Assembly (NCBI RefSeq): GCF_031143425.1
Contig: NC_090446.1
Coordinates: forward strand, 1,020,167,066 to 1,020,231,065
Origin: Pleurodeles waltl
Lineage: Eukaryota; Chordata; Amphibia; Caudata; Salamandridae
Direction: 5' to 3'
DNA: 64,000 bases
The notes beneath the pieces were generated by a model. The model saw only the letters and a list, made by a program, of their open reading frames with translations. It did not search any database and was not told where the DNA came from. Every line of letters begins with the position of its first letter. The first letter of the stretch is position 1. The position numbers were made by a program, and so were the translations under genes. Shown piece by piece: positions 32,563 to 45,055 of this stretch.

Positions 32563-34258
32563 TTGACAAGGGATCCTGGAAGTGAAACTGAACTGCTGAA
32601 AGAAGAGTTGCCTATTTTTAGTAGAGATGCTAGGCGCTGTAAATATATGAGCACTGGTTTGACGATTATGTGTAGAATATTGTTTGTGGTGTTGATTGTG
32701 GGTATGTCTGTTCTTGATAAAAGAGAAGCCAACCATACTTCTGCTTTTGAGACAACTACTGCATTAACGGCATTAGAAAAGTTTAGGTTTGATGACAAAT
32801 ATTTGCATGAGGATACTAATGCGCAGGGAGAACTTTCTTCTAATGTTTTCTATTGCTTACTGAACGAGTATGCTGAGACAATGGATACGAAGAATTGCTT
32901 TCTGTGTACGCAGATTCCTCCATTAGTCGAGGAAGGAGTCACCTATCATAGTCTGCTTTTAACCTACAGGATAAGTTGTAGTCTGTTACTAACAAGATTT
33001 TATCACCAGGAGTAAATCCAGAACATTTATTCTAACTATGATGTAGTGTTTTTGTTTGTTCCTATAATTAGGTATTGGAGCACAGTAGCTAAGTATAATG
33101 ACACAGTAATAGTTTGAGGTTTCTTTGAACCTACACTGACGTTTGGCACAGCTTATGCGCATAAAAATAATTTGACATGCTTGCTTACATCTTTAGAGAA
33201 AAGCTTCTTAGATCACACAGATGACAGGAGAAAGGCATTAAAAGAGAAATTGGAAAAAGGCTTAGAGAAAAGGACTTGCAAGAATGATTATGTTCATAGT
33301 GCAAATAAAACACAAAGAAAATTAGCTTTAGATGCACAACACGTAGGGAATCTTTGTATATATAGGCTTAAATCGCGCACCCTACACTTTATATGTGGGA
33401 ACGAGTGAATGTAGGCATGTGTTTTTATTTCAGAGTAAATGGACGTTTATGTTGAAGGGACAGGACCCTGCAATTCCAGAGATTTACTACATCTGTTGTC
33501 TTAATGCTTATTACCGTCTTCCAAGAAGATGGTGTGGGAAGTGGTTTTTGGGGATAGTTTTCCCAAAGATTTATCAAATGGAAGATTTAAAAAAGTTTCC
33601 GAAAGTGACTGAATTACATCATAAGAAACATAGGAGGGAGTCCTTTTCTGCTATGGTGGGAGATATATTTGGAGCAGTGATTCCTTCAGTGGGAGTCATT
33701 CTGAATTTGATTACAATTTGAAAGTTGTCTACTATTGTGGATAACATGCTGACAAATTTTTCAGGAGCCATAGTCTTCATAGATGCTGAATTAGGTGCTG
33801 ATAGAGTTATGACTCTTCAAAATCATCTTGCTTTAGACATTCTTTTGGTGAAGGATGGTGTAGTCTGTAGCATAATTAATTCTAGACATTGTTGTTTGTA
33901 TTTACCTGATAATAGTAAAGAGGTAAGAGACTTACTTGCTAATCTGACTAATGCAAGTACTGATTTGAAAGAATTGAAAGAACCAGGTGTTTGGGAAAAG
34001 GTTGGCAAGGGGTTTGCTTCGGTGGGAAATTGGCTCAGCAACACTTGGACTGGAATTCTATTGAAAATATTACAGGGGATATTCATTGTTGTGTTTTGTC
34101 TATTGGGGATATGGGGATTGTGCAAATTATGCAAAAGAATTCAACTGAAAAAGTCAAACAATAATCAGAGGAGGGAAGAAAAGAAAAGGGACAAAGTGTA
34201 TAGAGAAAATTCAAAGGGGAAACAAAAGTATGAAGGGATTGAATTAGCAGAATTTTAG
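32563..34258 (+). pseudogene. ERV env, broken
   Basis: The surface-subunit part starts in a 150-codon frame (32,563-33,015). An internal Met at about 32,648 precedes a hydrophobic stretch that fits a signal peptide. Stops at 33,013 and nearby are followed by the same frame again at 33,172-33,408, with several Cys and N-x-S/T sites. A frameshift near 33,400 leads to the frame 33,395-33,721, which has a basic furin-like cleavage context at 33,623-33,637 and a hydrophobic fusion-peptide-like segment. One TGA (33,719) later the same frame gives the transmembrane subunit (33,725-34,258): heptad region, Cys motif C-x7-C-C (33,866-33,895), a membrane anchor (about 34,050-34,135) and a basic tail. 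In an intact virus it mediates entry. Here it is non-functional. Confidence 0.82.
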
Positions 34259-34310
34259 CTGGTGCAAAAAATTGTGGGTAATATTTTGTGTGATAACATA
34301 TTTAGTCATC

Positions 34311-34320
34311 AGAGGAGGGA
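34311..34320 (+). other. ERV polypurine tract
   Basis: AGAGGAGGGA directly before the 3' LTR (one base gap), in the place where plus-strand priming occurs in retroviruses. Confidence 0.7.
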
Positions 34321-34972
34321 TTGCTAGCGCAGGTGTTTTAATAAAAATTATTAATGAGTGTTTATGTATTTTGTATAATAAGTTTATGTAGAAAATATGA
34401 TAACGTAGAAAAATAATGCACGCATTTGAAAATGTGATCACAAAGAATGGCCACCAATGTTAACGAAGTGTACTAATCAATGATTAAATAATATGAAATG
34501 CTGAATATATTAGACTAATGCAGTAATGTGTCAAATTAAGGGTTGTGAATTAAGCTTTAGCTTTATTAATTGTAGGCCTTAACTTAGCAAGTGTCTTGGC
34601 CTACTTGCCAGGCCTTATGTAAAAGCTGTATTTCTTAGCGTTTAATGAAATAGCTGACTAAGAAGTTAAACTGTGAATTTCTATTGTATTGTTTAAATGT
34701 GCTCATAACGGAAGCTTTTCGTGAACCGACTGCTAGGAGATGATGTTCTTGCTAATGCAACATTTTATTTGTAATGTGTGTGAGACTGACTTTCCGAGGA
34801 CAAGAACAATGAAGATACTGACTAGAGTAGAAGCTGCAACAATATTGTTACGTGACAAGCCGGATGATGAGGACATCGCAACAAGACGAACCAATCACTG
34901 ATATGAGAATGGAGAAATATTAGAATTCATAGATTTGGGATATTAGTTTTATTGAACAGAGTGCGATCATAC

Positions 34973-36084
34973 TGTAGTGAATCCTAGTTTGTTTTAACGG
35001 GATAACAGGAGTTAGCTTAGCCGTAGGCTTGTAAACTCGTGCCCCCGTCACTCAGTGACTTTTAACCTACTTAGGTTGCTCTGTCTTAGTCCATTTAATT
35101 ATTTATTTCCTTTAAAATGGCGGCCTTGTTTATAGTTAGGCCACTTGTTATGGGTTCTATTATCAGTGTCACTGCGCCAAGGCGTCAAGATCAAGCACGA
35201 AAGACAAACATACAGTAGGCATTCACACTTAGGGATTTTCCCTCTCTATAATTTCGAGGGATTGTTGATATTAATTGCCGTCCCAAGCATGCCTGTTATC
35301 TATTGTTATGAATAACACTTGTGTTAGGGGACCTTGTAGATCTGTATAAATACAACACACTTTTAGACAGATAATCAGAGGGATTCCGACCAGAGGGCAT
35401 CGCCACCATCGCTGATACTGATGCTGCAGTCATCTTGACACTGACCCAGTCTTCGTGTGCCTGCGGAGTCTGAGATAGAGACCTCATTCCGAGGTAACGA
35501 GGGTTGGGGGCTCCTCTCATGGACACGGCTTTGGCAGATTAGGTTTAACGAACCCAGCTCTCCTTTTTTTAGGTAGGAGGTTAGACCTACTCTCCTTAGG
35601 GTATTAGGGCTTATTCCATTTTTTACATATACATTTATTTCTTTCATATATTGCATAATGGTGGGGGTCTTTATAACAATGACTCTCCTCTTCACAATAC
35701 TGTTGCTTGGTATATTCATTATCCTAATCATTGCAGTTCATGCAACTTATCACAAATTGCAGTCATGTTGAATAAAAACTATTAAAACTTCACTGCATCT
35801 CTGTTATTGCCTTTGTTTGTATGAGACATAATAAATCTGTGAGAAAAGGGTAATTTCCGTTTAACCATGACAACCCTGAGAGATCTTACTTATAGTCCAT
35901 GCGTAAGCGACTGCTACAAATCACCTTTTACTATTGTGTTTCTGGTGAGGTACTGCTAGTAAGCCGGTAAGGTTTGGACAACAGTTACAACTAGTTGTAG
36001 GAAGAAACTTAGTCACCTACAAACGAAAGTACTGTCATCCTGAGACCCGCAGTCTTGCTCAGAGCAAGAGTCCAAACTACGACA
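34973..36084 (+). mobile_element. Solo LTR of a different retroelement in the ERV 3' LTR
   Basis: The 1112-bp insertion begins TGTAG and ends TACGACA. It is flanked by ATAC (34,969-34,972) and ATAT (36,085-36,088), where the uninterrupted 5' LTR has a single ATAC before GATTAATTG, so a 4-bp duplication with one later change. It contains GTATAAATAC (35,345), a TATA box, and AATAAA (35,771), a poly(A) signal, giving a plus-strand U3-R-U5 order. No coding. The source family is not identified. Confidence 0.85.
35345..35354 (+). promoter_or_regulatory. TATA box of the solo LTR
   Basis: GTATAAATAC, about 430 bp upstream of the AATAAA at 35,771, consistent with an LTR core promoter and poly(A) site on the same strand. 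Confidence 0.55.
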
Positions 36085-37020
36085 ATATGATTAATTGACC
36101 AATAGGTATTTGGGGGGTAGTTTAGGTAACGTTGACTTAACAACACTGCACGGAGGGTCATTCTGAGAGAAGTCAGCTCACTGGCCACTTTTCGTGACCG
36201 AAAGGTTACTGTTTTCTTATGCGTCTTGACAAGAGACATACTTAACTTTAAATGCTAAAAGACTTTGCCCTTTTAAATGCTGAAATCTGATGCCTTGCTG
36301 ATCGACTGATGTCCTGTGGACCAAGACTGATTCTGCTTTGATGATCCACCCTGAGGATAGGTATGTCCGAACTGTGATTATTATGCATATTTGCTTTTAC
36401 TTTCTAGGTACCAACTGCGCTGTTTTTATAGAGCTAGAATTAGATTTTTTCTCCCAAATTTGTGTCACTAAATTGTTTTACATGAAGCCCACATGCTGAT
36501 GCTAATCTGACGTTAGTTAAGGATCCTCACCAATGAATTATGATTACAGGGACTAATTCTTGATGAATTTCTCTGTTAAACTTCACGTACTTCATTTCAT
36601 TGATGCAGTTGAATTTGCCACTGCTTTGCACCATATCTTTAGAATGTGTTGTAGTTCAAGCCTGGATTAGATTACGCTTCTTCCGCTGCTTTGGACATCC
36701 AGTACTGTTTCTGTATGTGTTTCATTTGATATTGAGATTAATCTACAAGACCTTAGCATTGTTAATATAGGGAAATAAATATTCAAACTTTTACTAAAAG
36801 GTGTGGTTATTTATGACTGAAAGCTCATGGTGCGTGACAATTATTGACTCCATTGATTATTGATTTATTGATTACTAATGCTTATTTATTATTATGTATT
36901 GATTACTGGTTATGTACTGGATCTATGGTAAGAACATCTTAATGGCGAGTCAAAAGGTTCATCGACCTATCCGCGTCCCCCTGTGAGTTTACTTATTAAG
37001 GTCAGACACGCTAACAGGAC

Positions 37021-38084
37021 TGAGTGTGCGGAGGCCATTTTAGCACCTACTCTCTCCTAGAGTAAATAAAGTGCTCAACTTGTAGTTTTGGTTGTCCTTT
37101 GTTACTAAAGCTCTCTCTAACAGAGCCAAAAATACAACTTGCAGGGTCAACTTCAAGAAAATGTAAACAATGGATATCAATATAAGTGCCAGGTTCCTGA
37201 GTCCCGTATAGGCATTTATGCAGTTATATGTAAACAATATAATGTCAGGTTATACTGCATCTGCTGTTATTGTTGGGACTGTCCTGCACCAATAAATATT
37301 GAATTGTTACTATTTTGTTGTATGAGGACAAGACAATTATATGAGTCCAATAGGCACAGGTCATAGGATGTGATATGTAAGATTTTGTGAGATAAAAAGC
37401 ATGTGCTTACCTCTGCTGTACAGAAAGACTAACACATGGACTGTACCGGGCAGTAGTGTTCTGTTGGAGCCAATATAATATTATTGACAGAACCTTAGAT
37501 CTGAGGTTTGCTCTTTAGAAATACTTTAGAGTGAGCAGTTCCTTCTCATATGGGGCATAGCAAATGTCCTTGATAAGTATGATTTTCAGAACCCAGGCTC
37601 AAACAGAAAGCTCTAAAGATAACGTATTCTAAACTCCAGGAGGATGAGACACTGCCCAAAAAAGTTTGACTTCAGCATCAAATTCTGAGGACACCTAAAA
37701 GAGTCACGGACTAAATAATTTTACAAAATTCCTGGAAATTAAAAACAAACAGTCACATCAGTCTCCCAAGCATGCTTGATAAATAATGCATTCAATGAAA
37801 GACATGTATTCAGCTTTGATTCAGAAGTGTTTTTCCAAGAGAGTATGGGCGGTTGACCTCCTAAATTAGGCTAAGGTGACACGTAATAGGGCAGTAACAT
37901 CTACTACCCTCATAGGCCGACTCAAATCTTTTGACTCAGACAGGAGTAATAGGATTATGAAATTAAACAATGAAAATCAATAGCCCTAAACAACAACAAT
38001 ATGCAATCAGGAGTCAGTAAGTTATATACACCGCGACCTATGTGGTCATGAATAACCACACCAATTTAGAAAAGTTTAAACATT
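37021..38084. other. Unassigned AT-rich DNA
   Basis: This is the sequence after the ERV. It does not resemble the Harbinger-like element on the other side of the ERV, which fits insertion exactly at that element's edge. No gene or repeat core recognised. Confidence 0.5.
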
Positions 38085-38983
38085 TAGGGGCATATTTATA
38101 CTTGTTTTCCACCCAATTTGAGTCATTTTTTTTCACAGATTCAGTGCAAAACTAACTCCATATTTATACTTTGGCGCTAGACAGGTCTAGTGCCACAGTT
38201 ATGGAGTTAAAGTCATTTTTTGGACGTGGAAACCTACCTTGCATCAATGAGATGCACGATAAGTGTTCCCATGCAAGAAATTACTCTATGGCCTTCGCTC
38301 CATATGTATCCCCCATGCTAAAATCATGCACGGGGGAGGAGGGGCTAAATAATGGTGCAAAGCTTGCTTTGCACCATTATTTAACACCTGGGTCAGGGCA
38401 GGCATTAGGGGACCCGTGGGCCTATTTCCATGGTGGAACACCATGGAATAAGACCACAGGTGCCCTCCCCAAGCCCCAGGGACACCCCCATCCACCCCAG
38501 AGACAGCAGAGGTATATGTAAGTACAGGTAAGTATTTATTTTTAAAGTGCCATTGGGGGCCCTGAAATGGGATCTCCTGACATAGCAGTGGGTGCAATGG
38601 CCATGCCCAGGTGACCCTGGTCCCCTGTGCTGGCCACTGGGGTGGTGGGCATGACTCCTGCCTTTTCTAAGACAGGAGTATTGTGGTATGGATGGTTTTG
38701 CGCCAGAAAATGACACTAGGCTGGTTAGAGTTTTTTTTTTTTTTTTACTCTAGCCTGTCTATCGTCATTTTGTGGTGCAAAACCCCCTTCTCCCATACCG
38801 CCATCCCCACCCGGTTAACGTCATTTTTTTTTTTTACGCTAGCCTACCCTTTGCACCGGCTTGCACCATTCCATAAATATGGTGCCCGGCTGGCACTCAA
38901 GAATGGTGCAAGCCAGTGCAAAACTTTTTAATGTAAAACTGCGTTAGTGCAGTTTTGCACCAAAAAGTATAAATATGCCCCTA
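38085..38983. mobile_element. 0.9-kb nonautonomous TIR element
   Basis: Termini TAGGGGCATATTTATACT are perfectly inverted at both ends (18 nt). The flanks are ATT on both sides (38,082-38,084; 38,984-38,986), compatible with a 3-bp duplication. A subterminal CATATTTATACTTTGG repeats near 38,157. The inside holds a perfect palindrome (38,346-38,383), two T-runs (38,732; 38,826) and GTGCAAA/TTTGCAC repeats throughout. Non-coding. The superfamily is probably PIF/Harbinger from duplication length, but this is not proven. Confidence 0.85.
38346..38383. repeat. Perfect 18-nt palindrome
   Basis: TAAATAATGGTGCAAAGC, two bases, then its exact complement. It lies in the left half of the TIR element and could form a cruciform or hairpin. 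Confidence 0.92.
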
Positions 38984-38986
38984 ATT

Positions 38987-40859
38987 GCCCTAATTTTAAC
39001 AATGTTAAGGTCACATAAATGATGCGCAAAATAGAAAAAAAAATAGAAACAGATTTCATTAGTTGTGCAGTTAAATCAATTATGATCAATTAATAAACAT
39101 TTAATTTAGATACCTAGTCAGACCTCCCAGCAACCAAATTCTGAGTCAGAGAGCATGTGTGGGGCTGGGCCTTGTCACATGCATAAATTAAAAACAAGAC
39201 ACAAAACAATTTGGAAAACATCTAACTATGGCGCTAACAAAAATGCGGTTGGATTTCTCGGGGAAAAAGCCTGCAAAGAAAAACAAATGCACATTGGTTA
39301 TACCTCTCCTAAATGAGACAGAAGTTAGCAGAGTCTTCATCAGCGGAATACAGGAACAGCAGGTCTTCAGCAGTCAGCATCAGGAACTTCGGAAGGGGCA
39401 ACAGTTCAGTAAAGTTGGGCCTATGGTATCTGAACTTTTAAAATCATAAGTAGCTAAACAGAAGAGCTGCACTGGAAAAAGGACAAGAGCTGAACAGAAC
39501 CGAACTGGAAAGAAACTAAACAGAATCTGACTCTGAGTGGAACTGCACAGAAACTGACTCAATGGGACTGCACAGACATCATCTGAAACTTACTAAATAA
39601 AGTTAAAAAAACACTAGCTTGCCTTCTATCGGACAAGACCATGAGGTGTGATAGTGAGCAACCAATTGAATCAAGTTTGAGTTTCAATTTTATCTTTCTT
39701 CATTCCTTCTTTAAGATGGGCTCACGTTAACACTCCTCTCCAGTCTGCAGTTTCCTCAAAATAATAACTTTGCAAAAAAAGAACATAGAACATGACTTTT
39801 CAGCTAACATTACTTCCTACCAGAAACTAAAGCCCATTGTTAAAACTTGCAACATTTATCACGAAGAAGTACGGAGTAAACAGAACTGAGAAAGCAGTAT
39901 CTTTCCACTCTGAACTTTCAATAGGATGTCTAATAATATTTGCAAAAGCATTTCAGTAAGGTCAGCGTAACATTTCAACACTGTGCTTCTGCAAAAATAC
40001 TAAAACATAGTTTTTTTTATTAATGCTAATACATGAAGAATAAAACAATTCTAGTAATAATTTCATATCATTAGATTTGCCCATTATTATTAATCATTTT
40101 CTATCAGTACATGTAATTATAATTCGTCAAAATACAATTTCACGGTCATGAATTATTTCACATTCAAAGTGGCAGACACCATGTCAACCACATTTTACAC
40201 ATGCGCGTTTTATTTTTCTAACACGTTTCTCTATTTAGGCCTTTTAATACTTGTTAATCATTTCGTTTTGGTTACTCATATTTTATTAATAAAGTTTGCT
40301 CACTAAAAAGATTGACAGTTTAAAACAGGATACCAATTTACTGATGTGCATGTCCACAATTTACTGATGTGCAGACCCACCGACACCCATAGTTTAACAT
40401 TTTGAGGTTGTCATTAAGCAAGCCTACAGAATAAGAGTTGCTAAAAACCCTAGATGAATTCCATGTTAGCTCACTGTTTCATAGGCATCAGTAAGTACTG
40501 GAATTACAATTTCAATTCACAACATTTGAAGGCACACACCTATAGTGCCATATGTTATAGTTTCCAAAGAATAAAATAAATGCAGAATATAATAGAAGTC
40601 TTCCATGCCTCAGGCTAGTTTATAAACAGACACGTTTGTCAAAGTCCACATCCAATAACCAATGTATGACAAAAGTGAAAGCTAAAATGGCCAACATTAC
40701 CAAAAATCCATTTGTTTGTGTAATAGCAAAGATCTGAAAACTATATTTATTGAAATAATAATAAGGCATTGTTTTAGTATAAGATTTCTTGGTATATGCT
40801 TCACTGATAAAGGTAAGTGGGAGACCCACATTGATAAAAGCACAGGGATAATATTGCAC
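38987..40859. other. Unassigned AT-rich DNA
   Basis: No gene or transposon core seen. 39,440-39,560 is a purine-rich stretch with GAACTG/AACTGA reiterations. The rest is AT-rich with short random frames. Confidence 0.5.
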
Positions 40860-43493
40860 GCAGTTAATGTGATGTAAGGTACATTAGTAGAGCACTGCTT
40901 GTCACCCGTGAGGGTATCCATGCTCTGAGTAGGTGAGTGTAGGTGTGTGGTGAAGCCCAGCCTGAACACAGGTAGTCTTGAATGGCCCTGCAAGAACACT
41001 AAATGAATAACCAGGTCTTCAGCTTCTTGCAGAGTTCAGGAAGTGAGAAGGAGGCCCTGATGTACTGAGTGGTGGGGGCGGTCATTCCAGGATTTGCTGG
41101 CTTGGTATGAGAAAGATGGCTCTCCCATTCAGCTTCTGCAGATGCGGGGTGTGTATGCGAGTGAGAGTGATGCTGAGCAAAGCTGTCTGGTTGTGGTTGG
41201 TGGAAATGAAGCCGGTGATTGAGGTATGTGGGTTCTGTGTTGTGTAGTGACTTGAATGCATGTGTGAGAAGTTTGAACTGCCAGCGCTTCTGAATGGGAA
41301 GCCAGTAGAGCTGTCTGAGCAGTGATGTGGTGTGGGGTTGGTGCGTGAGGTCGAGGACAAGTCTGGTGGTGTCATTTGGATGGTATGAAGTCTGTGAAGA
41401 AGCTGGGTTTGGATACCGGCATAGAATGCATTGCGTAGTCCAATCTGCATGTGATTAGAACTTGCATGATGGCATGTCTGATGGCCAGTGGGAGCCACTT
41501 GAAGATTTTACATAACATTCAGAGGGTGTGAAAACATGAGGAAGTGACAGCACTGACCTGGGACTTCATGGTGAGGTTGGTGTCCAGGTTGAGGCCTAGG
41601 TTCCTGGCATGATCAGGTGGGTGTGGGTCCATGATCAGTGGGCCACCAGGTGGAATCCCAATGTGAGCTCTTATTCCTAAAGATCAGCACTTCAGTTTTG
41701 TTGGTGATGAGCTTCAGGCAGTTTTCTTACATCCAGTTGGCCTCACTGGTCATACATTGTTTGAAGTTTGTCTTGGTAGTGATGCTGTCGTTAGAGAGGG
41801 AAAGGAATGAGCTGGGTGCCTTCGACGTAGAAGAAGATGTTGATTCTGTGGGGTCTGATGATGTTTGCCTGAGGAGTCATGTTCATGTTGAAAAGTGTGG
41901 GCCTGAGTGATGATTACAGTGGGACTCCGCAGATCACATCCTTGGGTTCTGATGTTAATGGCGAGAGACTGACTCGTTATGTTCTTCCGGAGAACAAGGA
42001 AGGTATCCATTTGAGTGTGGTCCTTGTATTCCACTATTTGTAGTCAGGTGATAAGTATGTGGTAGGAGACAATTTTGAAAGCAGTGGAGATGTCGAGGAG
42101 GATGAGGAAGGCTGTCTGTCCATGGTTGAGTAGTGCGTATGTAGTCTGTTGCAGCGATGAGGGCTGTTTTGGTGCTGTGGTTGTTTTGGAATCTTGATTG
42201 GAAGTCATTCAGGATTTTGTGACATTTTAGGTGGTAGAGAGTTGTCTTTTGATGGTCTTCTCGATGATTTTGGCTGAGAAGGAGAGCAGTAAGATGGGTT
42301 GGTATTTGCTGAGTACTTCGAGGTCAGTTGGGGATTTTTTGAGGAGGGTGCATTTCCAGCTATGTGGAAAGGTGGTTGTCTCTACGGGGGTGTTGATGAT
42401 GGAAGTGAGTGCATCTCTGATCATGGAAATTCCCCAGTTGAAGATATGGTGGGGGCAGAGGCATGTGGGAGCCCCTGAGTGGACTGTTTTCATAATTGCT
42501 ACATTTTCCTCAATTGATAGAGGGTTTCATGCTGTCAGTTGGTAGTCTTTGATTGATGAGGTAAGCAGGCTGGGAAGTTCGATGGGGTGACTGGGATTTG
42601 CAGTTGCTGTAGATCCTTTTTGTGGAAGAAGATTGAGAGATTGTTGCAGAGTTCTTGTGTAGGGTGAATTCTTTGATGATGGTGAAATGTTCTTTGGTGT
42701 TGTTGGAACTAGGTTTGATTCTCACGCTCAGGGCAGTTTTCTTGGTCTCTTTTACTTGATGGTGATAGTGTCTAAGTGCAGCATTGTAGGTGTTTTGTGT
42801 TGGTACCTTGGGTGGTTCTCCATTTCTTTTCTAGTTTTTTGAAATCTCTCTTGGATTTCATTTCAAGACCAGAGGCTATCATTGTGCATAACATTGTTTA
42901 ATGCCACGTCTGCAGCGCCTTTAAAGAACTTTCCAGCAATAACATCAATCTAGAACTTAGAACACTGTAGTCCATAAAAATCCCCTTCACATAACACCCT
43001 TTCTCTCTTAAATGCTGCTTCTTGAAGAGGCAGGTCCATTTTCTTTATGGATATATTGGGTGGCTACAGGGAAATAGCAGTGTCAGTTTTTTCAGTTTAG
43101 AATAAGAGGATGACAGTATTTGACTACACGCTTCAAATTTATGGAAGTAGGTTATGTACTAGGGAGTTTGTTAATACTTAAAGATGATAGAAGGTTAACT
43201 TGTATTTAAAGAATATTATGATGTTGGATACATTTAGTGAATTTTGATTTGTACCATGTCAGGCCATTGTGAGGGTTTACAGGTATTGTGAATAAGTTTG
43301 ATTATGCCATATTTATTAGGGATTCTCTGAATTCAGCATTGTACCAGCTAGCTTGTTTGTTGGAATTTTGGGGTTTAGTGTTTATCAGAGGTGCCGGTGT
43401 ATTGGTGCAGGTGATGATCCATTTGTTGAAGTTGTTTGTGTTGTTGATGATGTCATTGGTGGGGTCTGGATAGTTTAGATGGAGGGCGTTGAG

Positions 43494-44204
43494 TCATTCC
43501 ACTTCTATAACTTTCTTTGATTTCGAGCAGCAGCTTGGGATGTTGCTGAAGTCAGTGCGGGTGGTTAGTGGCCCTGTTACATGGAGGTGGATGGCGGAGT
43601 GATCTGTCCATGTGAGTGGAGTGATGTGGCTGACTTTAACCTTGACACTGAAGGAGAACATGGGATGCAGGGTGTGTCTGGGAATGTGGATAGGGCATTC
43701 CACGGGCTGTTTGTGACTGATGTTCTGTAGACTTTCTAACAAGCCCATGGAGTTGGAGTCCCAAGTGTCATTGAGACGAAAGTTGAGATTGCCTAGGAGT
43801 ATGAAGTCTTTGGTGCCCATGGCTAGGGGTGCTTGAGGTCAGTGGAAAGGCTGCTGAAGTGGGGGTAAGGTCACGGTGGGCTGGTAGACAAGGGAGCCTT
43901 TGATAGTAGGTATACAGTCTGTCTGAAGCTTGAAGTGCACATGTTCCATAAAAGTGCCTTCTAGGTCAGTGTAAGAGATACGCTTGATGGTGCCTCTGTG
44001 TATTGATGGTGAGTCCTAGCCCTGATTTATGGGTTGGTTCTGGTGCAAGATTTTGTAACCAGGAGGGATGGCTGTGGCTGCGTCCGGTGCCAATGTGGGG
44101 TTCAGCCAGGTTTTGGTGAGGAAGTGAAGGTCCAGTGTGTTGGCGTTGATGAGGTCCCAAAGCTCAGTGGAGTGCTTGCTAAGTAAGCTTTTGTTGCAGA
44201 GCAT
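43494..44204 (-). pseudogene. LINE B apurinic-type endonuclease
   Basis: Two frames hold the two ends of an APE-like endonuclease: the N-terminal ELWDLIN...FLTKTWL block (Glu of the ETW motif is changed to Lys) and the C-terminal GNLNF...WTDHSAI blocks. The family's catalytic Asp of GDLN is Asn here, so cleavage activity is lost. The middle is frameshifted. Confidence 0.78.
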
Positions 44205-44861
44205 GCCTTTGAGGGAGTGTTATTGTGTGGGGTCAGTGTGTGGTGCTGTGTGGGTGCAAGTTTTTAGTTCTGACTTGGTGAGGGATGCTGTCTGTGTGGG
44301 GACAGTGGTAAAGTTGCAATGCGAGTAGGCAAAGGGGCCAAATGCGGACGATGGAACAGCTGGGCAGCAGCATTTATGGTGGCGTCCAGGGTGGAGCTGG
44401 TGGATTTCATTGGCGTTGTAGCTGCGGGAGGCATTTGGACCAGGGTTTCTGGTGCTGGGCACAGTCCAGGTCCAGATGGGCACAGTGGGTCTTGACTTTG
44501 GCGTGCGTGTAGTGTAGCCTGATGCGGCCTCCATATGGTGGGGGGTGGTGGCCAAGCTCAGAGCAGGATTGTCCCGCAGGGCAGAACAGGAAAGTCCAGT
44601 TGCAGCAGGAAGGCAGGAAAATGTGATTGGAAGAGCAAGTCGGGGGAAAGAATTGACAAAGAGACCAACATGAGCAGTAAGAAGAGCAAAAGTTGCAAAA
44701 AGGGGCTTTTAAACAGAGACAGGGAGGAGATAGAATAGACAGCACAAACAAGCAAGAGCAGTTACTAAGCAGTAGGCTTGATAAGCAGCTAACAAGAACA
44801 AGCATTTGCAATGCAAAGTGTCTCGCATTTGCTTGATTTAAAGCTATTAGCACTGCAAGCT

Positions 44862-44978
44862 CCTAACCGGAGTTTTCTTGCCACATAAACTGAAAATAAA
44901 AAGTAAAACAGATTCACATACCTAACCGGACTTTTCTTGCAACATAAACTGAAAATGAAAAGTAAAACAGTTCACATA
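44862..44978 (-). repeat. 59-bp tandem repeat in the LINE B 5' region
   Basis: CCTAACCGG...TTTTCTTGC, ACATAAACTGAAAAT and AAAAGTAAAACAG recur with a 59-bp period (44,862 and 44,921). Confidence 0.88.
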
Positions 44979-45055
44979 AGCAAGCCGACAGTCGCCATGA
45001 GCGCAAAGCAGACACACAAAAGGAAACAGAGGTTTACTTGCAGTGAAACGTATCA

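Larger units (their letters stand above)
16701..37016 (+). mobile_element. Endogenous retrovirus, class-I-like, nested insertions
   Basis: Two LTRs in direct orientation (16,701-18,263 and 34,322-37,016) start TG and end CA and are flanked by the same 4-bp duplication GGAC (16,697-16,700; 37,017-37,020). Between them come a primer site, leader, gag, pro, pol up to the start of RNase H, and env, all on the plus strand. gag with one zinc knuckle, pro and RT share a reading frame, a gammaretrovirus-like layout. The 4-bp duplication also fits class I ERVs. Both LTRs differ at roughly one base in ten over the first 230 bp by eye, so the insertion is old. A LINE shard and a Harbinger (24,598-32,372) replace the rest of pol. 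The 3' LTR contains a solo LTR. No gene is intact. Confidence 0.9.
34322..37016 (+). repeat. ERV 3' LTR, interrupted by a solo LTR
   Basis: It is homologous to 16,701-18,263 in two parts, 34,322-34,972 and 36,085-37,016. The gap is filled by the solo LTR at 34,973-36,084. Another difference is about 25 extra bases near 36,615-36,640. It ends CTAACA, followed by the GGAC duplication. Confidence 0.9.

Noticed and set aside
44535..44738. Lys/Ser-rich 67-codon frame on the plus strand
   Set aside because: It is antisense to the LINE B 5' region and has no supporting motif.
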